Assembly: GCA_027577415.1 (NCBI GenBank)
Contig: JANBQS010000031.1
Coordinates: 1 to 51,981, forward strand
DNA: 51,981 nt
Direction: 5' to 3'
Source of the DNA: Coemansia sp. RSA 922
Lineage: Eukaryota > Kickxellomycota > Kickxellomycetes > Kickxellales > Kickxellaceae
This document shows, one piece after another, positions 40,492 to 51,056 of this stretch; position 1 is the stretch's first letter, and each line of letters begins with the position of its first letter. A program made the translations under genes and the position numbers. Under the pieces are notes generated by a model, which saw nothing but the letters and a program-made list of their open reading frames with translations, did no database searches and had not been told where the DNA came from.

Positions 40492-40568
40492 GCGTTGAAG
40501 GGTAGATCGGCCCTTACTATTGTCGCACCCCAGGCAATAATAGCAATGACCGATCTACCCTTTAACGC
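40492..40568. repeat. Imperfect palindrome, 19-bp arms
   Basis: Left arm 40492-40510 (GCGTTGAAGGGTAGATCGG) and right arm 40550-40568 (CCGATCTACCCTTTAACGC) are inverted copies with one mismatch. Inside the 39-nt loop a further short inverted pair (TACTATTG and CAATAATA) extends the hairpin. Weaker symmetry continues outward to about 40470 and 40595. It could be a hairpin, a small MITE or a protein-binding site. Confidence 0.8.
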
Positions 40569-40699
40569 CATAGATTGTTGTGCAGATAACCAAAGCCCCT
40601 GGACATATGTTAAACGCGCTGCTGCCTCTACCATGCTGCCACTAATTGTACTCTTTTTAGAACTTGCGACATAGAAAATACACAATATTTTTGATTTCT

Positions 40700-41235
40700 A
40701 TATACCACTTTTAAGACTATTAATATATGTTGCCTGAATAAAAAAAAAGATGTTTCAACCGCCACTCTTTTAGAACCGATTTCAAAATTGTGTAATTGAC
40801 CAGAAGTATATTTTACTGTGGTAGCGTTGCCTCTGAAAAGTACGTTATCGCTGAAAGGACAAATGCTGTCCAATGTCAGGCGCCAAAGATGCAGAAATGA
40901 CACTGCCATCTTAATGGCGGGTCTTTGTGAAACGGCGAACGCTTTGCTTCGATACATTTTCAGCCTGTGCATACAAGGCTACTCCATACATTGACCAGCA
41001 TGATCCCAAATAAGGCTAGTGATATCTAAAGACTCGCTAAATGAGATGTCAATACACTGTAGTGTCAATGTGATACGGCATATCAGTGGCATAATTGCCA
41101 TAGTATCGTCACCAACAGAGAATTTGATGTGCACGGGGTTACCGATGGGCGCCAGACCAGGACTATCGACCCAAAGCCCATTTCTACTAGAAATCGCAGC
41201 CGTTCCGACTAGCTCGAACAGCTATGTCGGAAACT
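40700..41235 (-). pseudogene. F-box/LRR-like pseudogene (central part)
   Basis: On the minus strand one frame aligns with the middle of the 26147-27955 protein. It reads LFELVG, then LAPIGNPVHIKFSV (gene 1: LEPIRDLVHLKFSL), then LTLQCIDISFSESLDITSLI, then FRGNATTVKYTSGQ (gene 1: FRGNACTLEYLEL). The frame is broken by in-frame TAG stops at 41224-41222 and 40981-40979; in the intact relative those positions hold Q and Y. After about 40790 similarity fades. The 5' and 3' ends are missing. Confidence 0.85.
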
Positions 41236-42167
41236 AATGCTAGAGAAAACCCAATCGTGTGTCACAATACATGGAGGCCTTATAATCAGTTGTGAAAAAT
41301 AAAAAAAGTGAAAAGAAAAGGTGGCAACATCGTCAAAAAGACAACCAAGGTTGCAGTTTTTTTCTCACTCTTGTCCACGTGAAGTTGGTTATGTGATAAT
41401 TCGATCAGGATTAACAGATTGCTTTTCTGCTAATCCGCAGCAACTCGTGACATTGCTTTTGTTATCGCTTCTATTTCACAACTTTTATCCTCGCCCTTGC
41501 ATTTCTGACTCTTTAATATTTTCTGACTTTATTTTTACCTCTAACAGCGTCGACGAAGACAACCCTTCTCTATATATGACTAAGCAATTGGCGAACAGAA
41601 AATTAGACTCGCCGCTCAGTCAAACAATGCCTGGTATGAGTGAAGGCGCCACTCTGCCTACGTAGCCTGAGTGGTGCTATTGGTAAATAGGTAGACTATA
41701 ATATAGTGGCCGGTATAAACTCTAGCTTCAGCACCACCCTAGATAGTCACTATAACGACGTCTGAGCGCTTCTATGTGATGACTTGTGCTGCAACTGCGA
41801 TACTGTACGCCAGCTAATTACCCTGGTACACCAACCCTAAGCATGATGGCCCGTGAACTTGCTAGCACGATTTCTGTGGAACTAGATACACACCTGTTGA
41901 GGGAAACCAAGCGCAAAAGACATAACAACTGTTTTTATTACTTTACCTATACCAGCTCTCCTTGTAGATAAGTACCCGACAACAATTTTCTAAATGTGTG
42001 GGCTATGGTCACTTTGGAAGTGACTGGTTTTACAATGTCGACTAAGAGGGTAAACAGTCAGCATCAATAACCTACACTGTTTATCACAACTATTGGCATA
42101 CTATTATTGTCAGTACCAAGATATTATTTAGTTTGGATATTAAAAACGTTATGTATTTGTAAAAGTC
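41236..42167. other. Gene-free region
   Basis: Holds a T-rich leader-like stretch and a short 29-codon ATG frame at 41576 (MTKQLANRKLDSPLSQTMPG), but no gene. It may be the eroded start of something, such as a FunK1-like gene, but the match is too short. Confidence 0.4.
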
Positions 42168-43086
42168 TTAATCCTCGAAAATAAGATGGCGGATAGCGCT
42201 GGAGAATTGCTCGAATGGCTTGTGGACCATAGCCCATGCAATATCCCGACCAAATGGCTTGCGGTACTCAAGTGGAATATCCACAAAGGCGAACCTTGGA
42301 CACAGTACGGCAATATGTGCCGCAACGCTCGCTACTCCCTCTATCGAGTTTTCGACTGAATGCGGCACCCGCAGCATCCGAAAGCTTGTACTCAGTGGAT
42401 GGAGAGTCGAGTGCAAATACCGTATGTTCAAGTATGCTGGGTTTACGCCGGCGATCGTGTTCATGTCTCCTACCATGCCACTGTGTCACTAATAGCAAGC
42501 TACGCAGCGGTGTGTAGCTTGTCTCGGCTACGTCGGTGGGAGGAGCAAATACGTGTATATCGGTTATAGCAGGAACCAGCCACCTTAGACTGTGGGCAAA
42601 ATTGACAGCCAACATTTGATTGAGTCCCAGCACTCCCGCAATACTAAAGCGTGGACTGCCATCAGGTCTTGGAGCCAGCCTGGCAGCTCTCTCAAAATTA
42701 AGTACCAGCGTTGTTGCCGCCGAAAAAACTGCACGCTCGCTCCATAGCCTTGTAAGTGCTGCGCAGAAGAACCCCTCAGACAAGGTATGCTCCAGCGTAG
42801 ATGCCACGTAAACGCGCTTTACCAGATGCGCGTTGCTTAACCATGAAAATGGAAAATTGTCGTCGGGCAGCACTAATGATAATATGTCAAAGGCCTTCCG
42901 AGACTGGTTGAAATGGAGGTGACATGTACCACAAATAGACCTTAGTGCCGCTTTGCGCCAGCTCTTGCTTACAGAGAGCAAATAAAAATGAAAGTGTTTG
43001 GTGTCGATATGCATGTAATTAATAAAATTAAATGAATATTTGGAACGACAATCCAGGTACTCTACGATCTTGTACACAAGTAGCAT
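42168..43086 (-). pseudogene. F-box/LRR-like pseudogene (nearly full-length, frameshifted)
   Basis: The frame from an ATG at 43086 (LPMLLVYKIVEYL, an F-box-like helix) runs through LRR-like sequence until about 42500. The continuation needed to reach the conserved C-terminus (MVGDMNTIAGVNPAYLNIRY, then IAVLCPRFAFVDIP, finishing IRHLIFED, compare LACPNFDYA and RLLFHGWD) is in a different frame. The switch lies between about 42505 and 42480, where the downstream frame carries a TGA. Upstream sequence (PLFKFQTLP) resembles the N-terminus of relatives but lacks an ATG. The rest is well preserved, so the loss is recent, unless it is a one-base sequencing error. Confidence 0.75.
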
Positions 43087-46000
43087 CGGCAGAGTTTGGA
43101 ACTTAAACAAAGGCGCCGTTAAAATGGAATGGGGATGAGCTAAATTGCGGAAATAGGCAAACACGATATTCAATGAGATTTAGAATTCAAAAAGTGAGAA
43201 AAAAAATGGTGGCAAAAGAAATAATTAGAGCAACTCTTTAAGAGTAGCTTAAAGAAATAATCAAATATGTACTTACACATTTTATAAACGTACAGACTGT
43301 GTGATATAGCGAAAAGGCAAGAATACGAGATTTAAGAAGTAAAAATGTTAGAAAAAGGAGACTGAAGATGATAAGGAGACACGCTTTCACAATTGCATAC
43401 AGAGCTTTAATGAGCGGTTTGGCTCACCCGCCATGTCCTCCACAAGATTCCAAGGTAGATAAGACCTAAACCCTTCACATGTTTAGGCATATATGACCCG
43501 TGTGTGGCTTGCATGTCGAATCTCCTTACAAGAAATAAGCAGAGTATGAATGCAGGTTTATCTCGCAATCGAACTTGTCTAAAACGGGTACGTTGTGCTA
43601 TTATATTACATGGTCGGTCAGATGGCTCAGAATTCATGCCTGTAGAACGCGGGGGTGGCCTACAAACCTCTATCTCTGGCACTTCGCCACAATGAAGGTT
43701 GGTCTAATAGTACCTATCACCTGCTCTCGCCGCGCGTGTTGCGCAACATGGAAAGTGACGGCTTGGATGACAAATAAGTGGTGGTCAAAGAAAGAGGCCA
43801 ATCAAACATAAGGGATACCAAAATATTGTGGATATATTATATTTAATTTGTTAGCTAGGCGCTAACAAGCAGTGGGCGTCTACCCACCTTCCTTGTAATC
43901 AGCCAGTGTTTGGCCAAGATTGAGGAGAGCGGTGGAGAATCAATTTTTTTGAAAACCATTTTAAAGATAAATAGTCTCAGTCCCCCCGAAAGGACTAAAT
44001 CCACTGCTCGTTAGCATCTAGCTAGCCTATCAATACACATCCCAAGCACCTCTAGCTGCAGTGTGCTTTTATGTACCTTGGCAAACTGCACAGACACAAG
44101 CAAACTCCGTTTAAGCTTTTGTTGTCCATGGTCTAAATTTAGACTCGGGCAAGGAACTGCTATCAAAACAAGAAGAGCTCATCTGCTCTATTTTTTAACT
44201 CTCTGGTGTGTAATTCGCGCAAGAAGATCTACTGCCAAGATTATTGCACATGGTAACTATTTGATACATTAATTGGCAAGTTTTCAAACTAGGCTTTATT
44301 GTTGCTGCGCCCAACTCAGCACTGCTGAGAGAAACAGAAAAAAGATAGACACGGTGCTTGCTTTGCTTTTGGATTGCATTATTAAAGAGTAGCTGTACAT
44401 TTGTTTGCAAACAATGGTGTGCTCTGGAGAGAAAGGTGGCGCAGATTTCCTCATTAAGATCTGTGCATGTGACAACGTAGGTGGAGACAGGAAACATGAT
44501 GCTCTCTTCAAAAAAAACACCACATGGCTACACAAAGCAGAGAGGTGCAATGTATTTGAACTGTCTTATCGATGGGGGGGGGCAAGCTTCTGCCTGGTGT
44601 GACAGGGTAAAAAGAACAATGAATCGGGCACCAGGCGCAGACCAGCTCAATTGCCATACCCTCCCCCAAAAAAATGCAAGCTGTCAGCTGCCGTCAAAAT
44701 AATGACAATGAGTATGCTTCCTTTGCAGCAAATTGTGCGTGGTCTGAATTCCTGACGCAAATTTCATGCAAGCTCCAAGATGTGCACTTTTCAAAAAGGG
44801 TGGTGACAAGGCAAATAATTGTATGCATGTGTTTTCACTGTGCCCTGTCATTATGCAATGTGACCAAGCAATGAAAAGGTCGGCTTACTGAAAAGAGGCC
44901 TGCTCACCCCTTGTCGACTACCTATGCCAGTGGCATAATTCTGCCAGCTCTTATGTTGCTAGCTCTTGCAGTTCACTTATTTTCATTGTATGCATGAAAG
45001 AGACAATTGTCTAGGACAGGTTCAGACAGCACGCACTTGCCTTTCCTACAAACAGCCAGAGCTGATTCCCAGCTTGTTTTGCTGAGTGACAAGGGGATAG
45101 ACAAAGCCTCGATTGTTATTAGAACTCCAATATTACAAATAGCTTCAAGTGCCAAAAAGGGGCTACATCCATTATGGAGTAGCCAAGGTTTAGTAGGGCT
45201 ACAGGTACTTGCCTCAAACCTAATAATACAGGCTGCTTATGCATCACTGACCACACTTCTGGCACTGTTCTGTTGCAACTTGCTTGGTCTACACGCATGG
45301 TAATGGTTGCCTCCCAGGTCAATCTACACATTGTCTGACTTTGCCTCAGAGTATCCGACATGCATGCTTAAATTGACATGCAACACAAATGCCCGTGGTT
45401 GTGCAGGTGTCTGGAAACAGCACAGGGAAGGGTTAGTAAAAGCTCTGCCAGTGCCCCTTCCTTTCCCCCTATTTTTTGACCTAAATTTAGACAACTGCTC
45501 ACATATTGCTTAGTTGTGCATATGAGCACATGTTCATAATGATGAGCCCCTCTTCCATGACAATGGCACACATTATTGTCTGCTGACAAAAACTACGTTT
45601 GTGTTGTCTGTCATCATGATCTACTCTTTTTAATGCACATTGTTCGGAAGTTGATAGGTACTGCCCACATGGTGTGTTTGGAAAACACATTCATTTGAAA
45701 CCCCAGCTTATAATTGAGCCACAAACCATTTTTATTTTTCTTATTGGCAAAATAAATCCACAGTGCCAAAAGAGAAAAAGGCATTATTTGATTCCCTGAG
45801 CCACCTGCCCGATTTGGCAATTTAACACGGTGGAAAGGGCTGGGTCATTGTTTCTGCCATGTTTGCCATTCATGCGGCACATCTTTGGATGTCTAAATCA
45901 GGAAAAGCCGTGACCAGCCCACCATGTACCACTGTCCCTATTGGATATAATGGCTACTAGAGCCGAGAACCTGCCATTGCTGAAAACACTCCTCTTGGTA

Positions 46001-46622
46001 TGTGACACCACTGTGAATGATGCAAACAGTTGTGGTCTTAAGGAAATGCAGACATCTATTGGGTGGTAAGAATCCTGAGGGGAGATGAGAGGCAATAAAA
46101 CATCGGATGCCTTTAATGTTAGTAGAGAATTCGTAGGGGGTGCACACTACTTTCTCATGTTTTAGAGCAAAGTGGCAATGTGTGGCAATAGAATACAGGT
46201 ACCTACTTGTCACCTGACAGCCAAGTGCTGGCTTTAATGTGTAGTCAGACCTTGGTAATTGATAGGCCAAAACCAACCCATGTTTTGGCGGGAGCAAATT
46301 AAGAGCTGGCAAAAATGACAAGTCAAAAAAAAAAATGCTTGTGCATTTTTCTCCAAGCCGAGTTGCCAAGAGGTTTATTTGTTGCCTGGGCAAATGACAT
46401 GATAGCCGCAACCCCTCATGCATGCACATCAAGAGTAACAAAAAAGACTACTTTTTTTTTACTATAAAAATCGAAAAAAATATGTCTTCTCACACTCTTG
46501 TTTTAGCTAATACTTCAATATTACTAAATATCTTACTTTTAGGTCCTTTTCTCAGCTCCATCTTATTTCTCCGCAAAACGAGCATGTTTTATTCTCTGCA
46601 CGCCGCACCTACAAGAAAAAAT
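43087..46622. other. 3.5-kb gene-free region plus HSF-like gene promoter
   Basis: Long low-coding sequence with many short frames, mostly without ATG. The base texture from about 44.0 to 46.4 kb (many CTGCC/GCCAAT/TTGCC runs, G10 near 44573) differs from the genes around it and may be a decayed element; no terminal repeats were found. A TATAAAA at 46463-46469 lies upstream of the HSF-like gene. Confidence 0.4.
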
Positions 46623-47584
46623 ATGAGTCGCAAGCAGAACACACTTACTGCTGCTGAACCAAGCGCCAAAAAGAGGCACCAAAATACAGTCGACGATTCT
46701 CTTGCCACCGACAGCAACGCTGAGAGTGTCAGCAGCCGCACCCAGTCACGAAGCAGGCCAATCATTCAAAACGCCAGCCAACATACCCGCAACTGTTTGG
46801 AACAACCTCTTGCCCTACTCCTACCCGCGGCTGAGACTAGTCTCGACCCAGCATCCAACAGCAGTCATCCGGCTTCCCCCAGTGCTACGGAATCTTACGC
46901 AAGCCTTTATAGTGCCGACGAAACCATTAGCGACGTGGTTATTCGACCTACACTTAACAACATTGTTGTGAACATGCCTAGAGCTGTGGCTCGGTCTTTT
47001 GTACCAGAATACTTGCCCATACTGTCGCCTTTATTGGCTGTGGACCCTATCACACCCGCACCTACACAGGGTCGCCCGTTGTCGTTACCATCCCTTTTCT
47101 CCTACACGGCTACGGCTTGCAACAGGCCAAAAAAGCCCAATATGGCTTTTAAATACGCCGTCTATAGGTAAGTATATTTGCATTGCTTATGCTTGAATTC
47201 TTGTAAGTAATGCCAGTGACTTGTCTACTAATTTCTAACTGGAAAATTTGACTTATGTATTCGTATTTGTTTTGCTCTAGAATTGTTAACAATAATGACT
47301 ATAGCTCTTGGGTCAAGTGGAGCGACAACGGAGACCAATTGCTTATAGGCGATTGGGAATTTTTTGTTGACACACTTGTCGACATGGGATTCAGCATGTC
47401 AGGGCGGACGTCGGCAATGAGAAATTTCTACTCGCATGGTTTTAAGCTGAAGTCCGATGGCAGGCACCGCATTCCTGACGAGAACGGCGTTGTGTGGACT
47501 ATACTGCAGCACGACAAGTTTATACGCGACAAACCTGAGCTTCTCAAGGACATTATTCGCACCGCTTCTCTTCGCAAAAACTAA
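46623..47584 (+). CDS. HSF-type DNA-binding domain protein
   Basis: Two exons, 46623-47167 and 47281-47584. The 113-nt intron starts GTAAGT, contains a CTAAC-like branch site and ends TGCTCTAG. The join yields AVYR-IVNNNDYSSWVKWS. The C-terminal ~110 residues fit an HSF-type winged helix: FKYAVYRIV, WVKWSDNGDQLLIGDWEFFV, SAMRNFYSHGFKL (compare SFVRQLNMYGF) and a final DKPELLKDI (compare GQPELLKNI). The first ~165 residues are low-complexity, rich in S, T and P. There is no coiled-coil trimerisation region after the domain, unlike true HSF. The start is the ATG at 46623 (MSRKQNTLTAAEP), giving 282 aa; an in-frame ATG at 46584 is also possible, and one at 46482 is too close to the TATA box. Confidence 0.85.
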
Positions 47585-47760
47585 ACTCTCTTCAGTACTA
47601 CTCACGGCAAAAATATATTCATTTATTATTTTTGGAAAACATTGTCAATAACTTTACATTTGTCACATAACCTGAACGAGTAGTCGCCTATTCAAGTCAA
47701 ACAACGCTCGATAATTGTAGCCTATAATTTGTTTGAGTTCTCCGCCAGCTCTATTAAATT
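47585..47760. other. Convergent 3' ends
   Basis: A short AT-rich gap between the HSF-like gene and the leftward small gene, presumably both 3' UTRs. Confidence 0.4.
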
Positions 47761-47921
47761 TTAGATATTCAGCCACTCCGATATATCCACTTCATCGTCG
47801 TCGCTTAATCCTTCGCTTTGTATTTCACTTTCTATGTTCGCTTTGTTTTTGTTCTCCATGTCGGCGACCACGACGTCAACTACGTCCTTTCGTCCTGCAA
47901 TAATGAATACGTAAGATTCAC

Positions 47922-48155
47922 TTACGCAAGGATTATGCATTCCAGCGCACCAATTGGTTTGCCTTTAGCGCTCAATTGCACATGGGTAAACTCGGACTGT
48001 ATATTTATAGTCCCGTTTGTGTGGGCGCTTAGTTCAATAACCGTTAGGTCGCAGAGCGAAGGGCATACTTGACGGTCTATTTGAAAAGCAACAACGTCGT
48101 TTACATTGTTTGCAAAAATGTAGTTGATCTTGCCTTTAGGTATGGCAGTGTTCAT
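47922..48155 (-). CDS. Small orphan beta-rich protein, 77 aa or longer
   Basis: ATG at 48155. The first 77 residues show a beta-strand pattern (KINYIFANN, VVAFQIDRQ, CDLTVIELSAH, INIQSEFTHVQL, GALECIILA). The frame then stops at TAA (47924-47922) inside a GTAAGT. A second coding-like stretch follows on the same strand, from about 47893 to the TAA at 47763-47761. It reads RKDVVDVVVADMENKN and ends SDDDEVDISEWLNI, an acidic tail. The GTAAGT at 47926 joined to the TGCAG ending 47895 does not keep that frame; a weaker GTGCGC donor 26 nt upstream would. So the gene is probably longer, with an intron I cannot place with certainty. Not assigned to a family. Confidence 0.5.
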   Translation of the reverse strand: MNTAIPKGKINYIFANNVNDVVAFQIDRQVCPSLCDLTVIELSAHTNGTINIQSEFTHVQLSAKGKPIGALECIILA

Positions 48156-48835
48156 AGCTGCAATATCTATTGTAGTTCTAGCGTACTGAAAAGTGTGGAA
48201 AAAGGCAAGTAAGTAAAAAAGTGATTTGAAGGAGCTTAGAGATGGAAAAAAGTGTTGGGCGCACCTTTTATTTATCTTTTAAGTAAGAAAATGCAGGACA
48301 AAAAGCACCGTGTGATAGGGAGCGTTGCAGTCAAGCCAAATCATGGGCCTCGATTTTAGAGCATTTCCTCTTCCTAGGACAGTGACTTTATTTCAGAAAA
48401 GAGCGGCAAAGAAGCTTGGAGGCACTGAAAAGTGTTTGGAGCTGTTAGAGCCCGCAGCATGGCCAACGGAACACTCTTTTTTTGGAAGACTCGTCCTCCG
48501 CTCGTTCGTCGTGTGGCTCTGTTAGATACCCCCAAGACACTAGCTATGCAAGCTTGCACATGTGCTTTTGCGCCTGAGTTGTGCTTTTTGGACTCTAGGC
48601 AAACCTGATATCGATTCCAGCCAAGCATAAAACGAGTATACGCACAAGCACGGGTGCTAGAGCAAAAAAGCACTCAATTTCAAAAGGCGCGCCTTTGGGC
48701 CGTCTCAGCTTTGAGAAAAGTGCTCTGGCGGGTGTCCTTTACGCACGACATCTGCTAAGAGCGCTGGCAATAACTCTAGCTCTAGCGACAAAGGGGGTGG
48801 GTGGAGTGACTACGGAAGGTTGATGGGGGGAGCCG
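48156..48835. other. Gene-free region
   Basis: Upstream flank of the small leftward gene and sequence before the duplicated unit. No frame could be supported. Confidence 0.4.
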
Positions 48836-51056
48836 AGAATATGCTGCCACCGCAGTTCCCCTCCTCTTTCTCTTTTCATTTTTTTTCTGCATCTATTAGT
48901 GACGTTTTATTTTCAACACTTTTAACTACTGTTCACTTTGTACAACCATGCCTAGCTTTAGCATCGGTAAGCTGATGCGCTGGCTTTATTCTACACCTTT
49001 GGATTGACCGCACTGCTGCTAGTGTCTACCTTGTACAGCTTCTGGTCACAGTCAGCGCTTCGGAGCCACTACGAAGACACTTGTCAGCTTTCTTGGTAGG
49101 TGCCCTTTAGCTACGAGGCCAAGGTGTATGCTGCGCTAAGCCCTAGTTTTTCTGTAAACGAGTCGTCTTCATTTTTCGAGACTGCGCAGCTACTTTGGCA
49201 TATCCTGCCACAAAGCGTTGAGAACAGATACCCGCTCCTTCGTCACAAGGCGGTCGTCAACGTCCCCAGTCGTCTCCGGTCCGGCTCTGATTTGGATCAG
49301 CGTCTCTACGCGTACATGTTTATATAAGAGGCAGGACAGTTTGGACCACACCCGATATGTCTGGCCCACGCCTAGTATTCTCGAGAATAACGATAGCACG
49401 GTGGAAAGGCGCACGTACATCTAACTCGCCAGATATAGTAACTTCGAGTATATGCAGAAAGGAACGTACTCCTGAACTACAATATGTGCCTGGCGCCTCT
49501 TGGGCTATCGTTCTTGAGAACCACGCGTATAATTGGGACAACACGCCAGCTCACATGCCACGTATAACCACATTGTTACTCGGAATATTCTATAATCCAC
49601 CGCTGTTACGTAACGATTTAACCAAGAGCAGGCCCGAAATCAAGTCGCTAGCCACGCTAAAGGATAAGGGGCTCGCGACAGACGTATATCCGACAACCAT
49701 CGATGTGGAGTTCGAGCTTGCGGGAATTAAGCAAGGCTGGATTTTAGCGCGGGCTCACTTGCATGGGCATATCCGCCCAACCACAAAAGCCGTGCTCGTT
49801 GAGCGGGTCGTCCCCGCGCCTTGGGATCCTACGAAGCGTGTGACACTCAGAGGCACCGAATCTGTATCCAGCGACGGCCTTATCCCACTTGACGCCATTA
49901 GACGCCTTAGCGTCCCACTAGCGCTTGTCTTTGTACTGAGCCGGACGCTCTTAGAGATCTCATTTCCTCTGGCAGTCCAGATGCTCATCCACCCGGATTC
50001 GATGTCTGCCTCCAAGTGGACAGGTGTGTCGCGGGCTGCAATTGCCACTCTGTTCATTGGAACTGTAGGAAATGATATACGACTGGTGGGTAAATTCGGC
50101 TTTCATATTCTTTGGATGCGGCCTAGCCTACTCGTTGTCACCTACATAGTGATAAGCATGGACGACATGACATTTGCTCCATTGGCGGCGCTATCATGGC
50201 TGCTTCGCACTCTTTTCTGGCGTAAATCGTTGTCAAGCACAACCAACCAGTCGTCGGTGCACGAGCGGACTCTAGTAGATACGGACAAGGGCGGACCTGA
50301 TCCAGTCGCATCCGAAGTGGCGCCCTATTCCCACTTCAATTGTCGTGATCCTATTGTAGCCATTCGCCAGAGTATCGATGAATCAAGCATGTACTGGATC
50401 CACTTGTTGACCATCCAGGTAGTTGCTACGGTGGTAGTATATTGCCAAGAGTACAACGTGTCGTTGCTAGACATTGTTAATAATATTCCAATTGGTTGTA
50501 TCCGTATTATCAAGTCGGTCGCATGGCTGCCCCAGATCATTGTGAACTACAAGGCCAAATACGGGTCATTTGTGCCAGTGGCATTCGTTATACCCACACT
50601 GATGTACTCTGTAGCCTCGGCTATTTTCCACCGGCTGTCGGGCTATTCCATGTTTGGGGAGATATCTGTGTACAGCCTCCCAGTCTACCTATGCTACGTT
50701 ATTTTGTTTGTACAGTGGATCATGTATCGAAAGGTCAAGCAAGACTAACTGTTGTAGAATCTTGTTATTTTTCCTTTCAATAGGTACTTTAAAGATGTAT
50801 ATTGAGAAATTGAAGTATTGAAATATACCATTTTAATTCTGCGACTTGTAACTAACTTTCTTGGTTGTTCGTGGGGATTGCAGGCTCCTGGGTTGCGCAC
50901 ACACCAAAATGGTGGTATAGACTGGGCCTTTTATGTCGGGCCAGACTTGCAAAATGGTGCTGTTATTGGATGCGTACTTTGAGCGGACCATTACCTGAAC
51001 TACCCACACTTGCTATTCACTAGGTGCAAAGTTATATTTTGGGTATTTTATAGAAT
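48836..51056 (+). repeat. Segmental duplication, copy 2
   Basis: Counterpart of 36430-38665. It includes leader, gene body and 3' flank. Identity is patchy: two blocks (49609-49692 and 49717-49806) each differ from copy 1 (37229-37312 and 37337-37426) at only about 2 positions, while neighbouring blocks differ heavily. Confidence 0.85.
48948..50748 (+). pseudogene. Broken paralogue of the CLPTM1-like gene
   Basis: Starts with the same residues (MPSFSIG) as the 36545 gene but stops at TGA 49005-49007 after a deletion of about 25 nt. Further lesions: TAG at 49097-49099 (copy 1 has CAG, Q), TAA at 49325-49327 (copy 1 has CAA, Q), and a one-base deletion near 49353. From ATG 49357 to 50748 a 463-codon frame is open and keeps the conserved C-terminal membrane region and the LPQIIVNYKAK PQ block. 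The start of the family protein is lost, but the long open 3' part means either recent decay or translation of a shortened product from 49357. As a gene it would lack the first membrane span. Confidence 0.85.

Noticed and set aside
41576..41665. 29-codon ATG frame similar to a FunK1 start (MTK...)
   Set aside because: Only the first three residues agree; no kinase sequence follows.
45938..46441. 167-codon minus-strand frame
   Set aside because: Begins with TTG, has no domain pattern, and lies in a region where no frame shows codon bias.
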